DNA of 64,000 nucleotides from Pseudozyma flocculosa PF-1 (GCF_000417875.1 NW_006920871.1:287397-351396); one strand, 5' to 3'; positions 49,861-61,181 are shown, counted from the first letter of the stretch. Notes: generated by a model not told the origin, from the letters alone. Translations and numbers: made by a program.

Positions 49861-52545
49861 ATGGTCGCTCTCAAGCTTTCGAGCGTACTTTCGCTCTTCG
49901 CAATCGCCGCAACTTTTGTTCAGGCTCGTGAGTCGGTCGCGGCGTCGGTCCGCATCCGAAACCGAGGATGCCGAGCGCGGTACATGCATGGCCAGGAAGC
50001 GTAGCTAGAGCGACGATGGCTGACGTCGAGCTTGCTCCCTTGTCGTGCGTTCGGATGATCCGAAAGAGAATTGCGGTGCGAGGTTCGGCTTCGCGCTCTG
50101 CCCTGATGGTCTGTGCTGTAGCCAGTACGGCTCTTGCGGTGAGTCCGACGGCTTAAAGAATCCAGCGGGTCATCTAGTCCACGCAGTAAGCTTATCTCCT
50201 GCTTCCTCGATCTCTGTACCAGGCTCGACGACCGAGTACTGCCTCACATCGCTCAACTGCCAGTCGGTGAGTCCGACGCAACACGCACGGTAGCTGCTGG
50301 CTTGCTCGAGAGTAGACGGCTGACGATGGCGTGTTGGGAGGCCCACCCTTTGCGGCTTGCTTCGTATCGCAGAACTGCATCGACGATGGACCTCCGCCGC
50401 CGCCGAAGGGCCCTGACCCTCCGCCTATTGATATCAACTCGTACTGGCGCCCAGCGCCCGGCACGCTGGACAAATTCAACATGGTCGGTTACTGGTCGTC
50501 CTGGGCGCAGTAGTGAGTGATGACGTCTGCCGGTTGGGAGGATCGGCGTGGGCTAGGTCAGTTTTGCTGACCAGGTCGACGGACGCGGCGCGAATCCTTC
50601 TGCGACTCCAGCTACGGAGAGGACCCCGGCTCGCCCGCCTGCACAAAGGCCGACATCCACCTCCCGGAGCTCATCAACCCCTTCATCTGGACGCACGTCA
50701 ACTACGCCTTTGTCTTTATCTCCAACACCAGTGGGTGATCTTGAGTCTCGAGATGCGCGGAGATTGGACGGTGAAGCAACAGCTGACCCTCCCGTTCTGT
50801 CGTCCCAACCAAAGACTTTACCATCATCCCGCACGAGGTCGATGACGAGGACCTCTCGCTGCGCATGAACAGCTTCCTCAAGTCCAACAACCCCAACATC
50901 AAGACCTCGGTCTCGCTTGGAGGATGGACCTTCACTGATGGGCCAGGTCGCTTCACGGGCGGAATCGACTACTCACAGGTCTTTTCGCAGATGGTGGCGA
51001 CGTCGGGCAACCGCGCCACCTTTATCCAGTCGTGCATCGACTGGTGCCGCCGCCTCGGCTTTGACGGCATCGACATCGACTGGGAGTACGTCGGCGACAC
51101 GTCCAGGGGCGGCACCACCCAGGACGGCGCCAACTTCCTCACCCTCCTGCAGGAGATGCGCCAGGCCTTTTCCAACGAGGCGGCCGCCACGGGTCGAGAG
51201 AGCCTGATGATCACCATCGCTGCCCCCGCCGATCCCGACAAGTTCGCCCTGTTCGACGCGAGGGCGGCGCAGGACTACATCGATTGGTACAACCTGAGTG
51301 CGTGTCGGCTTGGCCAGTCATCCAGGTGGCGGGAGCGCTCCGCTCGCATCGCAGAGATCTCGACCGTAAGAGCTGACCCTTCTGCGTTCTCGTTTTGCTT
51401 CACGGACATCCTTTCTTGCAGTGTCGTACGACTTTGTGAGTGTGCCCTTGAATGCTCTCTGCATCGATCTTGATCTTGGATCCGCGATCTCGGAGCTGAC
51501 ATCGTGTTGCCGCGGGATGCGCCCTTGCCTTTCGACAGTACGGCAACTGGGAGAACCAGGTTGATACAACGGCGCCCGTCTACGACACCTTCAAGCCCAA
51601 GTGGAGCTTCGACTCGGCCATCCACCTCTACCTCGACGCCGGCGTCGACCCCAAGAAGATCAACGCAGGTCTGCCCGCCTACGGCAGGGTGTGGACGCTC
51701 GACAACGTCAACCAGAACACGCCCGGCTCCACCGGCGGTCCTGGAGTGGCGGGTCGTTGTACTGGCTTGGTGAGTGCGCCATGCCTGCGACGTCGCGACA
51801 TCTTGCCGAATCTTGAGGCTGACCAAGCGTGTTTGTCCTTCTACCGCTTCGTCTCTCGACCTGTGAAATAGTCTGGCTACATGGGCTGGTTTGAGATCCT
51901 CGAGATCATGAACATGCAGGCCAGGACCGGCATCTCGGCCACCAACGTCCACTCGGTCCCCAACGACGGCGCTTACATGACGTTCGAGTTGAGTATCAAT
52001 CCTTTCTGGAGAGACTTGATGACGTCTATCTTGCCAAGAAAGAAGGCGGCCGGCGACTGACGATCTGACGGCTACTCTGCACCGCGGCACCTCAGCGACC
52101 AATGGATCGGCTTCGATGACGACTACTCGATCGCCCAGAAAGTCTCTCTGATCAAGTCCTATGGCCTCCGAGGCGGCATGGTGCGCAGTTCCCTGGGCTT
52201 GAAGGTGCTTGAGGCTCGGATTGTTGCTGACGATCGGGTCGTGTTCCCGTCCCCTTTCTTTTTCAGATCTGGGCCATCGACCTGGACACCAAGGACTACA
52301 GCTACACGCGTTCGGTGCTCGAGGCGCAGAACTCGTGCCCTGCCAACGGCGAATGGCGGCCAACGCCGGCCGGGCACACGGCCGAGCTGGACTGCGGAAG
52401 GACCGAAGGACCGGGTGTCACGTCAACGGCGAAGCAAAGGCGGGCGTGCCGGGACGACGGCAGCTGGGACGTTGTCGACATGACCGAGTGCCGGGGCGCG
52501 CTCTCGTTCAACATCCTCGCACAGCAGTGCATCGGTAACTACTGA
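49861..52545 (+). CDS. CBM18-GH18 chitinase, 11 exons
   Basis: Exons: 49861-49927, 50031-50138, 50223-50266, 50316-50512, 50612-50730, 50815-51297, 51422-51435, 51539-51769, 51872-51987, 52096-52180 and 52267-52545; 580 residues. All phases fit. The signal peptide is MVALKLSSVLSLFAIAATFVQA. A hevein-type CBM18 follows (CPDGLCCSQYGSCGSTTEYC). The GH18 barrel has WTHVNYAF, SLGGW and the catalytic motif DGIDIDWE with Glu269 as acid. The 14-base exon 7 rebuilds NLMSYDF, and GGMIWAID comes from exons 10-11. The C-terminus carries a small Cys module (CPANGEWRPT to MTEC). The family cleaves chitin with substrate-assisted retention of configuration. CBM18 plus a neighbouring LysM gene resembles fungal subgroup C chitinases, although here the LysM domains are in the neighbour. 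The starts of exons 2, 4 and 5 are the least certain. Confidence 0.9.
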
Positions 52546-53383
52546 GTCGGAGCCAGCTAGATGACGGCAGGATCCAGTTCGGACGCCCTCCGAGATCGTT
52601 GATGGCGTAATCGAAGGGGATAGAAGCATCGTCAGCGTTGAAAGTCGGGTTTCCTGACCACCCCTCGTTGCAATTTGGCCCCTCTGCACATTTTCCATTT
52701 GGAAAGACAGCGAAGTGAATGTCACGTTCCAGACCAGACTGAAAAGCCATGCGGTGTGCGTTGTGCGGTGTGCGGTGAGCGGTGTGCGATGCATGGGGGC
52801 CGCGGGTGCTGACAGACGCTTGGGTTGCACCTCGGCAGGGTCGCGTCGCTTCACGTCGGCAATAGCGTCAGGATCGTGCCAGGCGTACCGAGCTTCTCCT
52901 CGAGCGGAATCTCGGACAAGGTTGATCGCACATTGCCACATGCAAGCACGAGGAGGTCGACATGGCCTTGTGATTGCGGGAAGGTTGTTGGTGCTCACGG
53001 CGGATCGGGGCAGTCAGGGGACGAGACGGGACCGGTGCGCGACTCGGAGCTGGCGTTGTCAGGCTGAGCCACGGAGTAGGCCCCCTTGTGTGGGCGGCTG
53101 GCAGCGTGATCGGGCGGCTTGTCGATGATTGTGAGCCCCAAAAGCCGGTGCACGGCCGAGGGGTTGTCAGGGCGCCTTGCCTGCGGTTTGCGGGTGCAGA
53201 TGGGGAGGGTGCGCTCGACGGCTTGTCGTGGGTGAATGTGCACTGCTCGCTTGCTGATGGTGGCGATGGACGACCTTTTGTGCTTGGCCGTTGTGTGGGG
53301 AGACGGTCGCCTTCGGTGCTGTGCTCGCGCCGTGTCTGCCAGTAGCCTCGCTGCGAGGCGTGCCGGTTGCTGTGGACTCTCCT
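52546..53383. other. Convergent 3' region
   Basis: An 838-base spacer between the chitinase and the next minus-strand gene. No gene or RNA is supported; open frames are overlapping and uninformative. Confidence 0.5.
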
Positions 53384-54304
53384 TCAGCGGATGGCAAAAT
53401 TGGGCTCCTTCGAAGCAGTGTCCGCCCCCTCGTCGGACGAGTCTGTATCTTCCTCGAGGTCGAGCGGATAGGTGCGAGCCTCGCGCACGAGGACTGGGAG
53501 GAGGGTCTCGACGACGTCCGACAGGATTCCGTCCGCGGGCTGCTGCTCGCGGCACTGCTGGAGCAGCTGGTTGAAGCGAGCCATGATCTCCGGCAGGCGA
53601 CGAGGGACCGAGACCTCGTCCGCCTGCGGGTGACCTGCCATGTCGCAGTCGAGGAGGTAGAGCTGGAGCTCGTACTGTCGCATCTGGTAGGCGATCAGCA
53701 GAGCGCGGCCTCCGGTGCTGACGTCGATGGGCAGGTCGCCACTGGGGATGGGGCGGTCCGGGCGCGTGCTCTGCGGCTTGAGATGACAGTGCGCCGTGAG
53801 CACCTCGACGTTCTTCTTGGCCAAGGCGATCTGGACGTCGAGAGCCATGAGCTGGATGCGAGCGATGGCGACGACCTTTTCAAAGGGTTCCGAGCACGGC
53901 ACCAGGCCCATGGCCACGTTGGCAAGCGTGCGGGCATAGCGGTGAGAGGCGTCCTGCTGCTGTCCTGTAGCGGAGGCAGCGGTGCCATCACTGCCCGACG
54001 ACGAGGTGGCATCGTCGCTCTCCTCACCTGAGATGGCGGCAGGATCCTCCTCGGTCGGGCGGCCGCTTGCCTCGACGCTGCCGGCAGTGCGGCCGTCTCG
54101 ACGAGTCTCGGAGCTGTCTTCAAGGACGCCAGTCTGCTGACGAACGCCCTCGTCACCGGTGTCCATACGATTGTCTTCGACAGGGCGCGGGCCGTTACCG
54201 CCGCGGGGATGGCCAGCCTGTTCCACCGGTGCTGCAGCGCGCTGGGGGTGGCGGCGCGGAATGGGGCGAGCGGGGCGTGCAACGGGACGGGATTGGGCAG
54301 GCAT
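53384..54304 (-). CDS. Hypothetical protein, 306 residues
   Basis: Single exon from the first ATG at 54304. The N-terminal 120 residues are Arg/Pro-rich then acidic and Ser-rich (GEESDDATSSSGSDGTAAS), probably disordered. The C-terminal half is ordered and helical (FEKVVAIARIQLMALDVQIA, MRQYELQLYLLDCDM, LPEIMARFNQLLQQ) and ends in an acidic DLEEDTDSSDEGADTAS tail. No signal peptide or membrane span is present and I recognise no family. The open frame and consistent codon use support a real gene; function is unknown. Confidence 0.6.
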   Translation of the reverse strand: MPAQSRPVARPARPIPRRHPQRAAAPVEQAGHPRGGNGPRPVEDNRMDTGDEGVRQQTGVLEDSSETRRDGRTAGSVEASGRPTEEDPAAISGEESDDATSSSGSDGTAASATGQQQDASHRYARTLANVAMGLVPCSEPFEKVVAIARIQLMALDVQIALAKKNVEVLTAHCHLKPQSTRPDRPIPSGDLPIDVSTGGRALLIAYQMRQYELQLYLLDCDMAGHPQADEVSVPRRLPEIMARFNQLLQQCREQQPADGILSDVVETLLPVLVREARTYPLDLEEDTDSSDEGADTASKEPNFAIR

Positions 54305-55008
54305 GGTTGCGCTTGATACCGGGATGCAGGGCGGTGATAACTTGATGCGGTTCGAGAGATGAGCGGAAGATGGGCGAGATGGTGGGGCGGAGGGAAGCTG
54401 CACTCGACGCCACCGCTGGCTTTTGGTCTCAAGGGCTCGACCTGGGCACGTCCAGGCCGGCCGGCTGACTTGCGCGAACAGAGGCAGCCAGCCCGCGACT
54501 CAGCTCTGATTCATCTCTCCTCGAGCTACGCTGCCTGACCCGCCTAGCCCCAGTCAGCCCTGCGTGGGACCACGGTGCCCGCTGTCTGTCCCCTCCCTCA
54601 TCGCGGGTGGCCGCAGACCAGCGCAGCGCGCCGGCTCGAGGCGCCTCAACTTTTTGTCTCGGTTTTCGGCCGATTTCCTGTCCCAGCCCAACTCGTCGTG
54701 ATGATGGCGGGCTCTCCTACAAGCAAGGATGCCTGGCCCTACAGCCGTTGCCGCGCCGCACACCTCAGTCGACCACACGAGCAGCTGTACAGCTTGTCGG
54801 ACGTGGTGATGGGACTCTGACACTGGACAAGGACCTGACTTGCGACAATGGGACTGGACCGGGCTAGAGAAGACGTGGAAGATCCGCGGTACAAATGCTT
54901 AGAGAGAGGCTGAGGAAAGAAAGGAAACACAGGGGAGGGATCGGAGACGGGCGAGAACGGGACCACCTCGTCCTACGATGGGAGCGTGCAAGCGTCGCTT
55001 TTCACGAT
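54305..55008. other. Intergenic region
   Basis: A 704-base gap between two minus-strand genes, with no recognisable gene. It contains the promoter of the hypothetical protein and the 3' region of the GATA gene. Confidence 0.5.
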
Positions 55009-58000
55009 TTACCACCAGCTACCCGCCTGCGGCGTGTCGGCGTTGACGCTGACCTCTGCAGAGTCGCCGCTGGCGCTCCTTGGCGCTGCCGCCGTCGCTG
55101 CCGCGTCGACGCCGGCATCGGACGTTGTTGTCGCAGGAGATTCGCCAAACGAGCCGAACTGCGGCATGGCATAGTTGGCCGCCGCCATCGCCGAGCTGGG
55201 CGTGCCGGCGGCGCCAGTCGACGTGGGCGGGTAGGCGGACATCGCCGAAGATGGAGCAGCGTCGCCATGTCGTTGTGATGCGCCGAAGACGGGAGCAGAC
55301 GCAAGCGGGCCCGATTCATTCGGCATGTGGCTGGCGCCATGCTGCCGCTGCTCCAGCTCCTGCTGCCGTAGTTGCTGTCGGAGCTGCTCCTGCTGCTGCA
55401 GTTGGTGCTGGCCCAACGCATTCTGCGCGGCCAAGAGCGCTTGCTGACCTTGCATGACCGCCTGCATCGTCGACCAATCCGTCGGCAATGTCGATGCGCT
55501 ACCATTGGAAGCCTGGTACGCCGGCACATCCGACGATTGCGGCGACTGAGAGAGGTTTGCAAGCCCAAGGCCGAATTGCGCCATGATGGCAGCGAAGGCG
55601 TTGGGTGTATTCGCGCCAATCGCTCCTTCGCCCATCCCAGCAGGACCGGACCCCGGGCCGCCCATCGAGAACGGCATCGGTGGCCAGCGGGCAGACGCCT
55701 CGGCCGGAGCCGATGGAGCGCCAAGAGGAGGTCCCGCCCCCGCGCCCGCCGGTCCCTGTTCCATCTTTGCCTGAGGCTGGAACGGAAATGCCATGGCTGG
55801 ACCTTGCTGTTGCGGTTGCTGTTGCTGCGATTGCTGTTGTTGCGGCTGCTGCTGCTGCGCTTGCTGTTGATGCACCTGTCCATCGGCGCCAAATCCCTGC
55901 GCTCGCACGGCGGCGCCAGACCCAGATTCAGATGGTTCCGTCTTCACCCCATCGGGTGTCGTAGATGGCTGATGTGCGACGCCTGAGACCAAGGCCGGAG
56001 CTGAGCTGGACGCGTTGCCCAAGGTCGAGTCGCCGCTGGGACCGCTGGCGCCGCTGGGCTGCGGAGAGCTGCGACGCGAAGAGGCGGCCGAGGCTCGCCC
56101 GCGCTTCTCGTCGTACCGCGAGCGCTTCTTGATAACGTCGGCGCGCATCGTGGCCGGACGGTGCTCGTGGTGCAGCTTGAGATAGAGGCCGCAGGCGTTG
56201 CAGACGGTGTGGCCGGCATCGTCCTTGCGCCATAGCGGTGTCGTAAAAGTGCCGCAGTTGTGGCACGACATCATGTCCTCGCTCGGAGAGCCGGCTCGTG
56301 AGGGCGAGACATTGCGTGACCCGGGCGCAGAGGCACCTCCGGGTGTGGCCGAAGGCGTGGCGTGGCCTGAGTGCGAGTGGCTGTGATGGTTGTTCTTGAG
56401 ACTCTTGGGCCGTGGAGTCTTGTGCAGCTTGAGGTAGAGGCCGCACGCATTGCACAGCAGCAGATCGTTCGGGTCGCGCCTCCACAGCGGCGTCGAGGTG
56501 GCACCGCAGTTCGTGCATTGCGCGGCAGCGGGCTGCGAGTCGCTGCTCGACGACTTTCGATCCGCCGCGGAACCGGCGCCCGCCCCGCCGGGGTGGATCG
56601 CAGTGAATGCGTTGGGTCCAATCAGGCTACGCCGGCCACGACCGCGCGGCTTGGCCACCTGATCCACGCCGTCTGTCGAGTGCCGCTTGGCCACCGTTGC
56701 AGGTGCTGAGCCGGACGTGGTTGATGGACCGGGGCTCGACCCAGATCGCCCGAAGTTGGCCAAGGCCGGGCGCGATGTCGGCGAAGTCGGAGCCGAGAGT
56801 GAGTCGATGCCCCAGCTGCACCCTTGGACTGGAGGGAAACCGGACTTGTCGACGAACAGCGGTGTCGATGGGGTCGAGGTCGAGGTCCCAGTGAACCCGC
56901 CGGTAGAGCCGCTGGCGGTCGAGGGGAATGAGGTGGATATCTGCAGCGGTGCAGTGCCGGCGTGGTCAAAGCTGTGGGCGCTCTCGGTGGCAGACGCCAT
57001 GGCACTCAGGCTAGCGAAGCCGCCTCCAAAGGCGCCAGGCTGCATGCTACCGAGCGGCTGCGACTGGACCTGACTGTACGCCGACGGCCCTTGCGAAGGC
57101 CAGCCGGTTTGATGCGGAGCATGCGTCGGTCCTTGGCCCGGCAGCGCCCACTGCATGGGGGCGCCTCCGACATCGCCGTTGCCGTTGCCGCTGCCGCTGC
57201 CGCTCGCGCCCGACGATCCGAGCCGCTGTCCCTCCAGTAGGCCGTCGTGCCCGCTGCCGCCGTGAATGTGCGTCCGCTGCGTGGCGTCTGCCAGCTTGCG
57301 AGCGGTGCGGACCTCCTCTGCCTTTTTGCGGACCAGCTCGGCGGCAATTTTCTGCTGCTGCGGGTCCGTCTTTCGCTGCTTTTTCGTCACCTTCTGCTTC
57401 GAAGGCGCCACCGCAGACGTGCGGCTGCGCGGCGCTGCGGAAGTGTCCTCGGCGACCGGCGGGACCGCGAACGACACGTACGTCTGCCGCGTCGTCGTGT
57501 CGAACGGTGCGTTGAAGCTGGGCAGCTGAGCGCCAGCAGCAAGTCCCATGTCGGAAAGGTCCATCTGGACGTCCTCTACGCCTTCGAGCCCGGCAAGCAG
57601 CGTCTCGAGGGGCGCGTTTAGGTCGATCTGGTTGGCAAGGAGCTCGCGCTCCGCTGCCTCGATGTCGGCGAGGTTGTAGCCGAAGCCCATCGAAGAGAAG
57701 TAAGAGCTCTGGTCCGGCATCGCATCGAAAGGGTGCTGCATGGCCGCCTGTTCTGCATCGGCATCGGCCATGGCGATGTCCATGGCAGAGTCCATCGCGC
57801 TGCCGCTGCCGTCATGGCTGAGGTCGACCGATGGTGGCGCTGGCGCAGCAACGGGCTCAACCTGCTCAGGGGCGCCTCGGGCGTCTTGTGGGAGCGAGAC
57901 AGCGGGAGCTGCCGCAGAATCGGGGGCTGAGGAAGGCGCAGCGATCTCGCCAGTTCCTTCGCTGACGCTCGTCCTCTTGAAGTTGACCTTCGGATCGACC

Positions 58001-58699
58001 GCAAAGGTGTACTGAGAGGGGAATTGATAGAGCGGCAGTACCATGGTAGCACGGGCGGCGACTGATCAGCTCGATGCTCACAGAAGTTGAGAGGCGAGCT
58101 GATGGACCCCGTGTTTGAGCGGGCCGTCGATATTGGTTGAGACTCACCTGCATGTCCTTCATGGTCTGCTTGCCCTTGAACTTGCCCTGCAGCTTGGCGA
58201 CGGCGAGGGCACGCAGCTTCTCCCTCTCGGCGGCCTTGCGGCGCACCGCATCGCCCGAGTCGGTCCTGCGGAAGCCGGGCGCAGTGAGCTGCTCGATGGA
58301 GCGACCCTTGTCGCGGTCGAGCTTCTCGCCCGTGGACCGCGAGAGGCGCTTAAAGTCCCGCTTGCTCTTGTTGTCGTCGTTCTCGACCATGAGGTCGTGC
58401 AGGTACCAGAGCCTCCAGCTGAGGTTCTCGAGGCGCTGCCCCTGCTCGAGGTGGGCGGCGACCTTGGTGCATACCCGCCATGTCCGCGTGAGCGAGTCCT
58501 GGTCGGTGAGGTTGGAAAAGGGGCTGAAAGACTTGTTCTGCGAGGTCGTTCAAGCAGGAGAGGTGGGAAGCGATTCGGGCGGTAGGTACGGCGTATCAGC
58601 GAATGGAGGAGAAGGGACAGCGCCAGGAGCAGCTGCTGACGTGGGTCAGGAGGAGAAGGGACAACGTACGCCTTTGACTTTGAGGAGTAGAGGCGCCAT
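55009..58699 (-). CDS. GATA transcription factor with AreA-type N-terminus and two zinc fingers
   Basis: Three minus-strand exons, 58699-58670, 58537-58148 and 58011-55009 (GTACGT and GTGAGT donors, CTCGCAG and CTCTCAG acceptors, all phase 0), give 1140 residues. The ten-codon first exon reads [10 protein letters not shown] and continues [10 protein letters not shown]. Residues about 24-55 ([10 protein letters not shown] to [10 protein letters not shown]) match the N-terminal GATA_AreA/DUF1752 domain of fungal nitrogen regulators. Two GATA fingers, both with 17-residue loops, lie at about 637-665 ([15 protein letters not shown]...CNACG) and 720-748 ([15 protein letters not shown]...CNACG). 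The second is followed by a basic arm ([14 protein letters not shown]) typical of AreA/Gaf1-like factors. No Cys-rich linker joins the fingers, unlike Urbs1/SreA iron regulators. A Gln-rich stretch sits at about 850-880. A nuclear activator or repressor binding HGATAR sites; the regulated pathway is uncertain. Confidence 0.88.
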
Positions 58700-61004
58700 C
58701 CTGGAGGTCGGTTACAGAGGCACGGGGCGGCCCCGTCGAGGTTGTTCAGCGAGCGTAGTGAGCGAGCAGTGAAAGGCAGCGCGAAGCGAGGCACAGTTGA
58801 CGAGGTGCCGTGCCAAGGCTGCTGGAAAGCCGGCGCAGCACGGTCTCCTACGCCCTATTGCTCGCGGGGATCAGTCGGCGGTGCTGGTGGTGTCGGGGAT
58901 CGGTCCGGCCGTCGGCCGTTCAGGATGCTGTCCGTGGCAGGAGCTCTCTGATCCTGCGCAGGCACGGATCAGCCCGGGGTCGAGGCGACAGAGAAGCGGC
59001 GATGCCGTAGCCTCGACTGCGGCGGCAGTTCCGTGTCACTTTGGCGGCCTGAGGTTTCTGAGCCCGGCTTTGCGTCTGTCGGATGAGTCGATCGAGGTCG
59101 TTTCAGGTCGTTGGCTGGTAAGGGCCTGTGCAAGATCGGTACACGGAGCAGGCCGGACGGCGAAGCAGAGCGTCAAGTCGTTGGGCAAACGGAAAGATGC
59201 CGAAAGCTGAAGCAGCCTGGTTTCGGACGAGGCGACGGCGGAGTGAGTCGGCAAATTGGCCGCTGCAAAGGCGGTCAAAGCGGCGAGAGCGGCGAGGCGG
59301 GCGTCTGCAGCGGCAGCAGCAGGCTGGGTGGTGGGGAGGCAGTGGCGGTGGTGGCAGTGGTGGTGGTGGCAGTGGTGGTGATGGTGGTGTTGTTGACTCG
59401 TTTGGCACACTCGAGTCCCGAGAGCCGCTCGCGCAACGAAGAAGCAAGCAGGCAGGCAGGCAGGCCACGCCGCAGATTTGCCTGAGGAGAGGAGGGCAGG
59501 CCTAGCCTGCTCAGGCCAAGGCAAGACACGGCGGGCAAGCGGGCACGCCGCCACGCAGCAGGCGAGGCGGTACCCAAGAGGGCGGGGCGGGCCTCGACTG
59601 CCGCTGCATGGACCGCAGCAGCGAGCGTCCCGGCCTGGCTGGTTGGCTTGCTTGCGATCTTAACTTCTTCCCGAGGCCAGGCCTGGCGGGGCACAGAGAG
59701 ACAGCCAGCAGGCAAGCACCGCAGCGCGTGCCGTCCCCCCACCACCAAGAACCCCAGCCAGCCAGCCACTTCTCCGCCTTGAGAAGAAACCATACGATGT
59801 GCGCCTCGCCTCCTGAGCTCGCTCTCCCTCTCTCCATCTTCCTTGCTTGCTTGCTTGCTTTTGGCCTGGTGCCCTTGGTTCTTCTCTCGGCCATCGCAGC
59901 AGCACTCGAGGCAGAGCCTTGTCTGGCTTGCTTCGAGTTCGCCGGTCAAGCCAAAGAGGCAGACAGGAGCGACCCTGGCCTGGCTTGGCCTGCCAGGCTT
60001 CCCGCCGCCTCCTCGCAAGCGGCGGCGCAGGTGTGACCTGCAGGCGGTTGCAGCGCGCATCAGGCCACCCAAGCAGCAGCAGCCAGCGCTGCCCGGCCAG
60101 GGTGCAGCGAGAGCGAGAGAAAAAAATAATCTCCAGCTGGCGTCGGGCTTCTCTGCTGGACGGACCAGCAGCCCCGCCTTGCCCAGCCTCGGCTGTGTCT
60201 CTGTCCCCCAACAACGATTTCCGGCCGCGTGCGCACAGCAGCGGGTGGGAATAGAAAGAGCACGCGAGCGGGGGCTGCGCCGATTAGCCCCGCGGGTCAG
60301 CTCGAATACAAGCCGCCACCTGCCTGTTTGAATTCGCTATGCGAGGCAGAGAGCTGCACCGAACCCAGGCCGGCGCTGCCTGCCTGCTCCCCGCCGACGT
60401 CGTCCCCGTACCCCAACGCCTGGCCTCGCGGGCTCTGCCTGCTCAGCTTGCCTCGTGGGCCTCCCGCTCTGTTTGCTCCGCTCCAGCACGGGTACAGCGC
60501 GAGGGGCATGCGTCGCTCCTTCTTCCAACTCCAGAGCTGTGCCCCGCGCCGGGCGGGCGGAGTCGAGCAGCTCCATGCCGCGCATACGAGATGCTCCTCC
60601 AAGCCCGCTTGCACCAGCATCCTGTCGCTCTCTCTCCCGCGCACGCGCCGGGTCGGGGAAATGGTACAGCTTCGTATTGATCGTGTATGGGAGGCGCGGT
60701 GCCAGCGCGTGCTCCGCGCGACAGAGAGGGCGCAAGCAGCAAAGGGCCGGGGGCCAAGGACAAACGAGCGTACCGAGGTGAGATCGAGCAGGCAGGGGCT
60801 AGCGGACATGTCCGAGCATAGAACACGGGACATAGGGGGCAGAGGAAAAAACCTTGACGAACTCGGAAGAGAGGAGTGTGTGGTAGTGTACAGTTTTGTG
60901 GATCAGGTCTTTGGCTCTAGAGCCGATCCTCCCTTTCTTCATCCGGGATCGCTGGATGGAAGGAGTGGACGGGGGGGGGGGNGGGGTCGANAGCGTCGAC
61001 GACG

Positions 61005-61031
61005 NNNNNNNNNNNNNNNNNNNNNNNNNNN
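61005..61031. other. Assembly gap (27 N)
   Basis: Twenty-seven N, preceded by a G homopolymer and two isolated N (60982, 60991) and followed directly by linker-derived sequence. The join here should be treated as unreliable. Confidence 0.95.
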
Positions 61032-61057
61032 AATGTATGCTATACGAAGTTATTACG
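61032..61057 (+). other. Library-linker remnant containing half of loxP (non-genomic)
   Basis: Bases 61033-61040 are the loxP spacer ATGTATGC and 61041-61053 the right loxP arm TATACGAAGTTAT; they are followed by TACG. Together the 26 bases equal the right part of the loxP circularisation linker used in 454 Titanium paired-end libraries, as I remember its sequence. The other half would lie in the N gap. This is untrimmed adaptor, not fungal DNA. Confidence 0.92.
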
Positions 61058-61181
61058 GGGATCGGCACGAGATCTGGGTATGGCAAGGCAAAAAATGGAG
61101 CATCGGGGTCGTACAAAAGGCCGAACGGGAACCGTACCGGAGAAGGAGGAAGGAGAGCCAACGGGCGGGTGCGGCTCGCGC

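Larger units (their letters stand above)
58700..61181. other. 2.5-kb intergenic region with GC-rich island, gap and linker remnant
   Basis: Promoter side of the GATA gene and 3' side of the last gene. Visible: GGTGGT triplets (59335-59395), CAGG run (59451-59463), CTTGC run (59840-59862), repeated GCCAGGCCTGGC-type sequence up to 60210, an 11-G homopolymer with scattered N (60971-60991), the N gap 61005-61031 and non-genomic linker sequence. Open frames crossing it, including one through the gap, have no recognisable content. Confidence 0.5.

Noticed and set aside
49861..52545. LysM domains inside the chitinase itself
   Set aside because: The decoded N-terminus has only a hevein-type CBM18; all LysM units are in the neighbouring gene.
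61032..61057. A natural Cre/lox-like recombination site
   Set aside because: The match continues beyond loxP into the flanking bases of a commercial sequencing linker and sits at an N gap, so contamination explains it.
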